7,352 nt of DNA from JBBSIG01 sp038232215 (GTDB lineage Bacteria; Actinomycetota; Thermoleophilia; Gaiellales; Gaiellaceae), in NCBI GenBank assembly GCA_038232215.1, contig JBBSIG010000132.1, forward strand, positions 1 through 7,352, read 5' to 3'. A program made the position numbers and the translations under genes. The stretch's first letter is position 1; each line of letters begins with the position of its first letter. The notes below the pieces were generated by a model. It did no database searches, had not been told where the DNA came from, and saw only the letters and a list, made by a program, of their open reading frames with translations. Shown here one piece after another: positions 1 through 5,467 of the stretch.

Positions 1-1104
1 ATCAAGTCCGCGATGCGCGCCGTCCGCGAGCATCCGGAGCTCGAGCTGCAGCTCGTGGTGGGCGCCTCGGCGCTCCTCGACCGCTACGGCACCGTCCTCG
101 ACCTGATCGAGGACGACGGCTTCACGCCGGACGAGCGCGTGTTCATGCTGATCGAGGGCGAGACGCCGGGGACGATGGCGAAGTCCACGGGTCTCGGCCT
201 GCTGGAGCTCCCGACGGCGTTCGACCGGCTGCGGCCGGACCTCGTGATCACCGTCGGCGACCGGTTCGAGACGATGGCGACCGCGCTCGCCGCGACCTAC
301 ATGAACATCACGCTCGCGCACACGATGGGCGGAGAGGTGTCAGGCAACATCGACGAGTCGATCCGGCACGCGGTGACGAAGTTCGCGCACGTCCACTTCC
401 CCGCGTGCACCGAGGCGGCCGAGCGGATCGTGCGGATGGGCGAGCAACCGGACACCGTCCACGTCGTCGGCTGCCCCCGCATGGACCTCGTCGCCGAGGT
501 GCTGGCCGACGGAGGCGACGATCTCTCCGACCTGTTCCGGTTCGGCGTCGGCGGCAGCTTCAGCCTCGACGAGCCGTTCCTGCTCGTCTCGCAGCATCCG
601 GTCACGACCGAGTACGGCGACGGGGAGCGCCAGATCGCCGAGACGCTCGGCGCCGTGCAGACGGTGGGACTGCCCGCGATCGTCCTCTGGCCGAACGCGG
701 ACGCCGGCTCCGAGCACATCGCGCGCGGGATCCGCAAGTTCCGCGAGCACGAGGACGATTCCCGCCTCCACTTCTTCAAGAACCTGCCGACCGACGACTA
801 CGTCAGGCTCATGGCCAGGACCGCCTGCCTGATCGGCAACTCGAGCTCGGCCATCCGCGAGGGCTCGTTCATCGGAACACCCGCGGTGAACGTGGGTCCG
901 CGTCAGGAGGGCCGTCAGCGCGGCTCGAACGTGACCGACGCCCCGTACGACGGTCGCGAGATCGCCGCTGCGGTGCGCCGTCAGGTCGAGCACGGCGGCT
1001 TCGAGCGGGAGCCGATCTACGGCGACGGCCGCGCCGGCGAGCGAATCGCCGACGTGCTGGCGCGCGTCGAGATCGGCAACGTCCAGAAGCGTATCGCCTA
1101 CTGA
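1..1104 (+). CDS. neuC: UDP-N-acetylglucosamine 2-epimerase, hydrolysing (NeuC type), 5'-partial
   Basis: The frame is open from base 1 and ends at TGA 1102-1104; 367 residues are visible. The ATG at base 13 falls inside the first helix of the fold, and the usual N-terminal TG(T/S)RADYG-like strand and loop are missing, so about 20 residues lie upstream and base 13 is not the true start. Visible motifs, numbered from base 1: GDRFETMA at 86-93, GGEVSGNIDESIRHA at 110-124, QHPVTTE at 198-204, and the UDP-binding region GNSSSAIREGSFIGTPAVNV at 279-298 followed by GPRQEGR. The tail has YGDG at 340-343, as is typical of the family. The family hydrolyses and epimerises UDP-GlcNAc to ManNAc plus UDP, the first step of sialic acid synthesis; close relatives act on UDP-diacetamido sugars in legionaminic acid synthesis. 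The neuA-type gene just downstream supports a nonulosonic acid pathway but does not settle the substrate. Acidic and histidine residues conserved in the family (D87, E112, H199) are present. Confidence 0.88.
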   Translation: MKSAMRAVREHPELELQLVVGASALLDRYGTVLDLIEDDGFTPDERVFMLIEGETPGTMAKSTGLGLLELPTAFDRLRPDLVITVGDRFETMATALAATYMNITLAHTMGGEVSGNIDESIRHAVTKFAHVHFPACTEAAERIVRMGEQPDTVHVVGCPRMDLVAEVLADGGDDLSDLFRFGVGGSFSLDEPFLLVSQHPVTTEYGDGERQIAETLGAVQTVGLPAIVLWPNADAGSEHIARGIRKFREHEDDSRLHFFKNLPTDDYVRLMARTACLIGNSSSAIREGSFIGTPAVNVGPRQEGRQRGSNVTDAPYDGREIAAAVRRQVEHGGFEREPIYGDGRAGERIADVLARVEIGNVQKRIAY

Positions 1105-1234
1105 GAGAGCTGCCCTCACTGTGGACAGATCGGCACACGATCGTCACGCTCGACCTGGCCGCTCGGGCCGAGTACCAGGGTCAGACCCTGGTGGTCGCGG
1201 ACCGGCCAGGCCGCGAGAGACGGCCGATCCGGAC
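1105..1234. other. Intergenic gap between neuC and neuA types
   Basis: This 130-base gap is the longest non-coding stretch on the left half of the window, where other junctions overlap. A frame continuous with neuA reaches back to a GTG at 1121, but the encoded 38 residues are Arg/Pro/Gly-rich and unlike any NeuA N-terminus, so I treat it as non-coding. It contains the perfect palindrome at 1174-1192. I see no convincing TTGACA/TANNNT promoter pair. A GAGAGA at 1215-1220 is 14 bases from the chosen neuA start, too far for an ordinary ribosome binding site. Confidence 0.6.
1174..1192. repeat. Perfect 9-1-9 palindrome (hairpin), REP-like or terminator
   Basis: The sequence ACCAGGGTCAGACCCTGGT is two 9-base arms that are exact reverse complements around a single A at 1183. 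As RNA it would fold into an 8 bp stem with a CAG loop. It sits 70 bases after the neuC stop and 42 bases before the chosen neuA start. No T-run follows, so it is not a classic intrinsic terminator. The GGGTC(A/T)GACCC core resembles dispersed palindromes mobilised in some high-GC genomes, which is inference. It could also attenuate read-through or bind a dimeric regulator. No second copy is visible in the window. Confidence 0.6.
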
Positions 1235-1912
1235 GTGACGCGGCCCGGGCCTCTCCGCGTGCTCGGGCTCGTTCCGGCGCGGGCGGGCTCGAAGGGGATC
1301 CCGCGCAAGAACCTCGCCCCGCTCGCCGGCAAGCCTCTGCTCACCTGGACGCTCGAGTCGGCGGCCGCGAGCACGACGCTGACCCGCACCGTCATCTCGA
1401 CCGACTCGGAGGAGGCGGTCGAGCTCGCCCGGCAGCTCGGCGTCGAGGTGCTCGGGCGGCCGGCGACTCTGGCCGCCGACGACACGCCCATGCTCGACGT
1501 CGTCCGGCACGCGCTCGCCGAGCTCGAGGGCTGCGACGTGCTCGTCCTGCTCCAGCCGACCTCGCCGCTTCGCCGTGCCGAGCACGTCGACGAGGCTGTC
1601 CGCCTGCTGATCGAGTCGGGAGCCGACTCGGTGGTGAGCGTCGTCGAGGTGCCACACCAGTACCGGCCGGACTCCCTGATGGCGGTCGAGGGCGGCCGGC
1701 TCGTGCGGCTCGCGAGCGATCCGCCGACGAGACAGCAGAAGCGCGTCGTCTACGCCCGCAACGGGCCTGCGGTGCTGGCGCTCCGACCCGAGCGGCTCGG
1801 TGCAGACCTGTACGGCGGCGACTGCAGGCCGTACCCGATGGAGCTCCGCGACTCGGTCGACGTGGACGGGCCGGACGATCTCCGGCTCGCCGAGCTCCTG
1901 CTCGCGCGATGA
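1235..1912 (+). CDS. neuA: CMP-nonulosonic acid cytidylyltransferase (NeuA-type acylneuraminate cytidylyltransferase)
   Basis: The 225-residue product is a nucleotidyltransferase that activates a nonulosonic acid (sialic, legionaminic or similar) with CTP to give the CMP-sugar donor and pyrophosphate. The nucleotide-binding signature VPARAGSKGIPRKN is at 13-26, followed by VISTDSEE at 53-60, the family motif LQPTSPLR at 106-113, YARNGPAVLAL at 173-183 and the metal-binding tail SVDVDGPDDL at 207-216. Length suits the short NeuA family without a C-terminal esterase domain. The start is uncertain: GTG 1235 gives nine residues before the first strand, GTG 1259 begins right at that strand, and GTG 1121 adds an unrelated Arg/Pro-rich leader. 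None has a good Shine-Dalgarno. The stop overlaps the next ORF as ATGA (1909-1912). The NeuC-type gene upstream fits the same pathway; the condensing synthase (NeuB type) is not in view and may lie before the window. Precise sugar substrate cannot be read from sequence alone. Confidence 0.88.
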   Translation: MTRPGPLRVLGLVPARAGSKGIPRKNLAPLAGKPLLTWTLESAAASTTLTRTVISTDSEEAVELARQLGVEVLGRPATLAADDTPMLDVVRHALAELEGCDVLVLLQPTSPLRRAEHVDEAVRLLIESGADSVVSVVEVPHQYRPDSLMAVEGGRLVRLASDPPTRQQKRVVYARNGPAVLALRPERLGADLYGGDCRPYPMELRDSVDVDGPDDLRLAELLLAR

Positions 1913-2097
1913 CCGCGGGGGAGGACCTGCTCGCCCGCTTCGCCTGGATCGACGGGCACGCCGACGTGTGGCGCCTGACGGCGGCGCTGGCCGAGCCGTT
2001 CGTCGACGTCGGGGTGAGGAAGGTCGCGGGCTTCGAGGCGCGCCTTCGCCGCGTCCACCGCCTGGTGCGCGCCGACGAGCTCGGGAGCTCCGCGTGA
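1909..2097 (+). pseudogene. Remnant of an adenine phosphoribosyltransferase-like gene (62 codons)
   Basis: The short ORF begins MTAGEDLLARFAWIDGHADV and continues to WRL, then AALAEPFVDVGVRKVAGFEA. This matches my recollection of the N-terminus of actinobacterial adenine phosphoribosyltransferase-like proteins (LL.RF.W.dGHADVW.., EPF...GV.KVAGiEaRGF). Full members run to about 180-220 residues. Here the usual stretch after VWRL seems about ten residues short, and after FEAR the protein goes straight to a basic tail (RRVHRLVRADELGSSA), perhaps the original C-terminus. The PRPP-binding loop (VDD..TGGT type) is absent, so it cannot be an active phosphoribosyltransferase. It is still framed by tidy junctions: ATG 1909 overlaps the neuA stop and its TGA overlaps the fkbM GTG. 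It may be a decayed gene kept for translational coupling, since it carries the fkbM ribosome binding site. A genuine small protein of unknown function remains possible. Confidence 0.55.
2083..2096 (+). promoter_or_regulatory. Shine-Dalgarno GGGAG and GTG start of the FkbM gene
   Basis: GGGAG at 2083-2087 is six bases before GTG 2094-2096. It lies inside the last codons of the phosphoribosyltransferase remnant, whose TGA (2095-2097) overlaps the start. This supports GTG 2094 over the much longer upstream-open frame, which is Arg-rich and antisense-like before this point. Confidence 0.6.
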
Positions 2098-2912
2098 GCG
2101 TCGCCCAGCTCGCCCTCCGCGGCATCCTGCGCAGCTCGCCCGAGGGGCTCGCGGGTCGGGCTGCGCTGAAGGCCTCGATCGCGACTCGGGCCTGGATCCT
2201 CCGGCGGCGGGACCCGCTCGTCCGGCACCGCGTGGGGGAGATCGAGCTGGTGCTCCCCCTTTCGCACGAGCTGCCTTTCTACCTCGAGGATCACCCAGCG
2301 TACGGACGTGCCGTCGGCCGCATCGCGCGCGAGCTCGGCGGGCCGGTCGTGGACGTCGGAGCGAACGTCGGGGACACGGCTGCGCTGATCCGCCTTGAGA
2401 CGGAGGTGCCGATTCTCTGCGTCGAGGGCGACGAGCGCTTCTTCGCGCTGCTGGAGCGCAACGCCGCGAGGCTCGCTCCGGTCGAGCTCGAGCGCGCGTT
2501 CGTGGAGGGCCCTCCATTCGGTCGGGTCGAGCGGGCGGCCGGGACGGCCAGAATCCTCAGGGGTGACGAGCCCCTACCCTCGAGCTCGCTCGAAGCCATC
2601 CTCGACCGGCACCCGCGCTTCCGCGAGCCGGCGCTCGTCAAGATCGACACCGACGGCATGGACGTCCCGATCATCCTGGCGAGCCTCGCGCTATTCGAGC
2701 GAACGAGGCCCGTGCTCTTCTTCGAGTACGACCCGCACCTCGGCGCCCATCCGAGCGTCTTCGAGCGCCTGCGCGAGATCGGCTACCGCCTCCTCGACGT
2801 GTACGAGAACACGGGCGAGCACGTGCGCACCGTCGAGCTTCCGGGCGAGATCCACGAGGAGTACGCCGGCCACGGCGGCTCCCGCTACGCCGACGTGTGC
2901 GTGCGCCCGTGA
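2094..2912 (+). CDS. FkbM-family SAM-dependent methyltransferase
   Basis: The 272-residue product has the class I SAM fold of the FkbM family, which mostly O-methylates sugars and secondary metabolites. The SAM-binding motif I VVDVGANVGDTA is at 85-96; CVEGDERFFALLERN at 109-123 holds the acidic residue (E111) expected to bind the SAM ribose; LVKIDTDGMD at 181-190 is the FkbM KIDtEG-like block, here with TDGMD in place of the commoner TEG.E; PVLFFEYDP follows at 206-214. About 80 residues precede motif I, including a basic segment around 31-44, and there is no signal peptide or membrane segment, so it is cytoplasmic. It starts with a good ribosome binding site and a GTGA overlap with the upstream remnant, and ends with a GTGA overlap (2909-2912) with the next methyltransferase. 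In this locus it most likely methylates a glycan or a nucleotide-sugar intermediate; the target hydroxyl is unknown. Confidence 0.87.
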   Translation: MSVAQLALRGILRSSPEGLAGRAALKASIATRAWILRRRDPLVRHRVGEIELVLPLSHELPFYLEDHPAYGRAVGRIARELGGPVVDVGANVGDTAALIRLETEVPILCVEGDERFFALLERNAARLAPVELERAFVEGPPFGRVERAAGTARILRGDEPLPSSSLEAILDRHPRFREPALVKIDTDGMDVPIILASLALFERTRPVLFFEYDPHLGAHPSVFERLREIGYRLLDVYENTGEHVRTVELPGEIHEEYAGHGGSRYADVCVRP

Positions 2913-3898
2913 CCAGCCTGAACCGCGAGACGGGCCGGGACCGCTACTTCGCCGCGAAGGAGCGTGAGCTCGACGCGCTGCTCGACCCGGCCACGGGATT
3001 GCTCTCGACCCGCTTCGCGCGGGAGATCCCCTGTCCGCTCTGCGGCGGGGCCCGGCACGTGCGGCTGTTCGTCAAGCGCGGCTACGCGATCGTGCGCTGC
3101 GAGGCGTGCGAGCTCGTGTTCGCAAACCCGCAGGTGGACGAGCGGCTCGTCCTCGACGAGTACCGCGAGGGAGGGTCGAACGACCTGTGGGTGGACGTGC
3201 TCACCTCCGAGCGCCAGCTCGGGCTCGATCGCGCGAAGTTCGAGGAGATTCTCGACGAGCTGGAGCCGTACCGGGGCGGCGGGCGCCTGCTCGACGTCGG
3301 TACGTCGATCGGCCTCTTCCTCCAGCTCGCCGGCGAGCGCGGCTGGAGCGGGACCGGCACGGAGTTCGGTCGGCGCGCGCTCGCCTACGCGCGCGAGCGG
3401 CTCGGCGTCGAGGTGACCGATCGTCCGCTCGCCGAGGCCGGGTTCGAGCCGGGCACCTTCGACGTCGTGACGCTCAACTCGGTGCTCGAGCACGTGAACG
3501 AGCCGCTCGAGCTGCTGCGGGAGGTCGAGAAGCTGCTTCGCCCGGGGGGCGCAGTGTTCCTGATCGTGCCGAACGTCGAGAGTCTGGCGTGTCGCGTGCT
3601 GCACGAGCGGGCCGCCACGTTCGACGGCCGCAACCATCTCGTCTACTTCTCGCCGCGCACGCTGCGAGCGGCGCTCGAGCGGACGGGGTTCGAGCCGGTC
3701 GAGACGCACACTCGCGTCAGCTCGCTCGACCCCGTGCTCGAGTGGCTCGGCTACCACGAGCCGTACTCGGACGCGGACACGAGCGGCGACCCGCTGGCGG
3801 TGGCCCTGTGCGAGCGCCGCGGCGAGGTCGAGCGGCTCCTCGAGGAGCTCGAGCTGGGCTACAAGCTGCACTGCCTCGCCCGCAAGCGCGCGGCCTGA
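2909..3898 (+). CDS. Class I SAM methyltransferase with N-terminal four-cysteine module
   Basis: The 329-residue product has two parts. Residues 42-67 hold a CPLCG and a CEAC pair (C42, C45, C64, C67) spaced like a zinc ribbon, followed by LVFANPQ, a layout common in methyltransferases of polysaccharide and sugar-modification clusters. The catalytic part has motif I LLDVGTSIGLF at 127-137, the acidic position TEF at 151-153, the FDVVTLNSVLEHVNEP block at 184-199 and LLRPGGAVFLIVPN at 209-222, all typical of Methyltransf_11/23 (UbiE/UbiG-like) proteins. The C-terminal LGYKLHCLARK resembles the final strand of the same family. GTG 2909 is chosen because it gives the same 4-base GTGA overlap as the other junctions; GTG 2897 would add four residues. 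It is the last gene of the rightward operon and meets the sulfurtransferase tail to tail, 36 bases apart. Likely substrate is a sugar or glycan end, by context only. Confidence 0.85.
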   Translation: MTSLNRETGRDRYFAAKERELDALLDPATGLLSTRFAREIPCPLCGGARHVRLFVKRGYAIVRCEACELVFANPQVDERLVLDEYREGGSNDLWVDVLTSERQLGLDRAKFEEILDELEPYRGGGRLLDVGTSIGLFLQLAGERGWSGTGTEFGRRALAYARERLGVEVTDRPLAEAGFEPGTFDVVTLNSVLEHVNEPLELLREVEKLLRPGGAVFLIVPNVESLACRVLHERAATFDGRNHLVYFSPRTLRAALERTGFEPVETHTRVSSLDPVLEWLGYHEPYSDADTSGDPLAVALCERRGEVERLLEELELGYKLHCLARKRAA

Positions 3899-3927
3899 GC
3901 GCCCTCCTCTCGAGACCGTCTCGGCGC
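3899..3927. terminator. Possible bidirectional terminator hairpin between convergent genes
   Basis: The 36-base gap between two convergent genes contains CGAGAC (3911-3916), C, GTCTCG (3918-3923), a 6-1-6 inverted repeat, flanked by a looser GCGCC (3899-3903) and GGCGC (3923-3927) pair that would compete with or extend it. There is no T-run on either strand, so termination is inferred from position and dyad symmetry only. Confidence 0.3.
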
Positions 3928-3934
3928 CCAGGCC

Positions 3935-4630
3935 CTAGCCGCGCTCGACGGGGAGCCCGAGCTGCTCCCACTCGCTCCACGAGCCGGGGTACAGCCGCGC
4001 CGCGCGGCCGGCGAGCGCGAGGCGGTGGACGGTCACGCAGGCGGTGACGCCCGAGCCGCAGTAGGCGGCGATCTCGCCCTCGGGGAGCTCGGGCAGCGGC
4101 TCGTTCCACGGCGCGCTCCGGGCACCGGGGATCCGGCCGGGCACCCGGTCGATCGCGTTCGGCTCGCCCCGGAAGCGTGCGGGCACGCGCGCGTCGACGA
4201 CGACGAGCTCGTCCCGCCGCTCGTCCAGCTCACGCGCCTCGATCGTGTCGTCCCCACGCGGGCGCGGGAGGAACGCGGCCGCCTCAACCTCCTCCTCGCC
4301 GGCCCGCAAGGGGCCGCGCCAGCCTTCGAGCTCGAGCACCGCGCAGTCGTCGTGACCGAAGTGGCGGAGCAGCCACCAGAGCCGCTCCGCTCCGCCGAGC
4401 GTGCCGTAGGCGACGACGAGGACACCGGCGCCGATCCCGGCGCGCGAGGCGGCCCCGGCGAAGTCCTCCGCGGCAGGAGGCGGATGTCGCCCGCGGTCCC
4501 CCGGAGGCGCCGAGAGGTCGTGCTCGACGTCGAGAAACGACGCGCCCGGCACGTGCCCCGCCAGGTACAGCTCGCGACCGCGCGCGGGCTCGCCGAGCTG
4601 CCAGCGGCAGTCGACGAACTGGTAGCGCAG
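3935..4630 (-). CDS. Two-domain rhodanese sulfurtransferase (thiosulfate/3-mercaptopyruvate type), probable CTG start
   Basis: Counted from CTG 4630-4628, the product has 231 residues. Domain 1 has FVDCRW at 5-10, the typical GHVPGASFLDVEHDLS at 25-40, and VVAYGTLGGAERLWWLLRHFG at 72-92, lacking a catalytic cysteine as expected for the inactive N-terminal domain. Domain 2 has VVDARVPARFRGE at 144-156, GRIPGARSAPWNE at 165-177 and the active-site loop CGSGVTA at 191-197 with C191 as sulfur carrier, then LYPGSWSEW at 213-221. The CGSGVTA loop is the form usual in 3-mercaptopyruvate and thiosulfate sulfurtransferases. Length is a little under the usual 270-290, mostly at the N-terminus. No ATG, GTG or TTG lies in frame ahead of the first strand; the first GTG (4552) would delete it. 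Candidates are CTG 4630, with GAGAG eight bases upstream, or CTG 4648, which makes a CTGA overlap with the upstream methyltransferase stop. A role in glycan synthesis is not evident; it may be a housekeeping sulfur-transfer gene inside the locus. Confidence 0.82.
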   Translation of the reverse strand: MRYQFVDCRWQLGEPARGRELYLAGHVPGASFLDVEHDLSAPPGDRGRHPPPAAEDFAGAASRAGIGAGVLVVAYGTLGGAERLWWLLRHFGHDDCAVLELEGWRGPLRAGEEEVEAAAFLPRPRGDDTIEARELDERRDELVVVDARVPARFRGEPNAIDRVPGRIPGARSAPWNEPLPELPEGEIAAYCGSGVTACVTVHRLALAGRAARLYPGSWSEWEQLGLPVERG

Positions 4631-4644
4631 GCCGCCCGCTCTCG

Positions 4645-5427
4645 TCAGCGCACGCGCTCGAGGTGCGCGAGGCGGTCGACCGCGCGCTCGAGCCGGAAGT
4701 CGCCCGAGTCCGTGACCTCCGTCACGAGGCGGCCGACGCTCTCGGGATGCGAGGGTACGAACGGGTCGTCGAAGCAGTCGTCGAGCAGCACCGCACCACC
4801 CACTCCGACCCGCCGACCGAACCGCTCGAAGTCGCTCCGGACCCCCTCGTACGTGTGGTCGCCGTCGATGAGGACGAGATCGACCTCGCCGGTGTCGACG
4901 TCGATCGTCCTCGAGTCGCCCACCAGCAGCTCGACGTCGAGGTCGAAGCTCTCGCAGAACTCCTGCGTCTCCTCGTCCAGGGAGTCCGCTTCCTCGCCGA
5001 GCACGCGCGCCGCCTTCTCGCCGACGTCGATCGACCACAGCTTCCCCTCGCGCCCCATCCCCGCCGCGAGCGCGACGGTCGAGCCACCGCGCCAGCGCCC
5101 GATCTCGATCGCCTTCCTCGCCTCTCGCCGGCGGGCCAGCCCGAACAGGTACGCGACCTGGCGCACCGTCATCCCGACGATGCCGTGGTTCAGGACGGAG
5201 CCCGCGAAGAGTCCCGGGAGATCCTCGAACTCGAGGCGGCCCTCGGGCTTCAGGTCGAGCGGCATCGACCGCAGGCGGGGGCTGCGGTTGAGCGTCGGCC
5301 CCACCGCCTCGAGGACGGCGTGCGGATCGCGTCGCAGGATCTCGGCGACCAGCTCGTGGCGAAACCGCCTGGAGGGGATACGGGCGGCTCCACGGGCGAG
5401 CTTGCGAAAGGCGGCGGCACCCCCCAT
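4645..5427 (-). CDS. Class I SAM methyltransferase, Methyltransf_24/CmcI-like
   Basis: The 260-residue product starts at ATG 5427-5425. Motif I is AIEIGRWRGGSTVALA at 106-121, followed by LWSIDVGEK at 130-138 (D134 at the ribose-binding position), LVGDSRTID at 168-176, LVLIDGDHTYEGVRSDFERF at 184-203 and GGAVLLDDC at 210-218. The IDGDH.YE..R.D block is characteristic of the Methyltransf_24 and cephalosporin-hydroxylase-like (CmcI/TylF-related) group, in which the acidic residues can bind a metal ion. There is no signal peptide or membrane segment. The roughly 105 residues before motif I include an Arg-rich start and the segment LNHGIVGMTVRQVAYLF at 79-95, typical of the group. AGGA ends nine bases upstream of the ATG and overlaps a TAGGAT box. 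It is the first gene of a two-gene leftward unit, with its TGA at the sulfurtransferase start region. The acceptor is unknown; location between methyltransferases and a glycan exporter suggests a sugar. Confidence 0.83.
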   Translation of the reverse strand: MGGAAAFRKLARGAARIPSRRFRHELVAEILRRDPHAVLEAVGPTLNRSPRLRSMPLDLKPEGRLEFEDLPGLFAGSVLNHGIVGMTVRQVAYLFGLARRREARKAIEIGRWRGGSTVALAAGMGREGKLWSIDVGEKAARVLGEEADSLDEETQEFCESFDLDVELLVGDSRTIDVDTGEVDLVLIDGDHTYEGVRSDFERFGRRVGVGGAVLLDDCFDDPFVPSHPESVGRLVTEVTDSGDFRLERAVDRLAHLERVR

Positions 5428-5435
5428 GCGCGCCG

Positions 5436-5441
5436 ATCCTA
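5436..5441 (-). promoter_or_regulatory. Candidate -10 box TAGGAT for the leftward methyltransferase
   Basis: Read on the minus strand, TAGGAT is followed by eight bases and then the ATG at 5427. That spacing would start transcription at or next to the start codon, giving a leaderless mRNA. The same bases include AGGA, which could instead be the ribosome binding site. No -35 hexamer is recognisable at the expected distance. Confidence 0.35.
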
Positions 5442-5454
5442 CCGGTCCCCTCGC

Positions 5455-5460
5455 TAGAGT
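5455..5460 (+). promoter_or_regulatory. Candidate -10 box TAGAGT for the exporter operon
   Basis: TAGAGT fits the actinobacterial TANNNT -10 consensus and ends seven bases before GTG 5468, so the transcript would begin at the start codon. There is no Shine-Dalgarno before this GTG, which agrees with leaderless initiation. No clear -35 is seen. Confidence 0.4.
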
Positions 5461-5467
5461 CCGGGCG

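Noticed and set aside
1121..1234. N-terminal extension of the NeuA frame from GTG 1121
   Set aside because: It encodes an Arg/Pro/Gly-rich leader and would translate through the palindrome; NeuA proteins begin only a few residues before the VPARAGSKG motif.
405..1238. Plus-strand Arg-rich frame overlapping neuC
   Set aside because: It is an out-of-frame shadow of a clearly recognisable epimerase gene.
1800..2093. N-terminal extension of the FkbM frame back to 1800
   Set aside because: It overlaps the neuA end and the remnant ORF out of frame and reads as Arg/Gly-rich shadow. GTG 2094 with GGGAG and a GTGA overlap is a far better start.
1181..2517. Large minus-strand frames (for example 1181-2125, 1392-2294 and 1750-2517)
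   Set aside because: They are Arg/Ala/Pro-rich antisense shadows of neuA and the fkbM gene, with no recognisable domain and the wrong codon-position GC pattern.
2558..2575. AGGGG...CCCCT inverted repeat in the FkbM gene
   Set aside because: A 5 bp stem inside a coding region is expected by chance in sequence this GC-rich.
4025..5467. A long plus-strand extension upstream of the permease in the same frame
   Set aside because: It runs antisense through the sulfurtransferase and methyltransferase genes, has low-complexity Ser/Arg-rich composition and no domain motif. It is open because high-GC sequence has few stops.
5426..5467. ATG 5426 as the permease start
   Set aside because: It would add 14 residues not needed by the family and put the TAGAGT box inside the coding region. 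It remains possible if the box is not a promoter.
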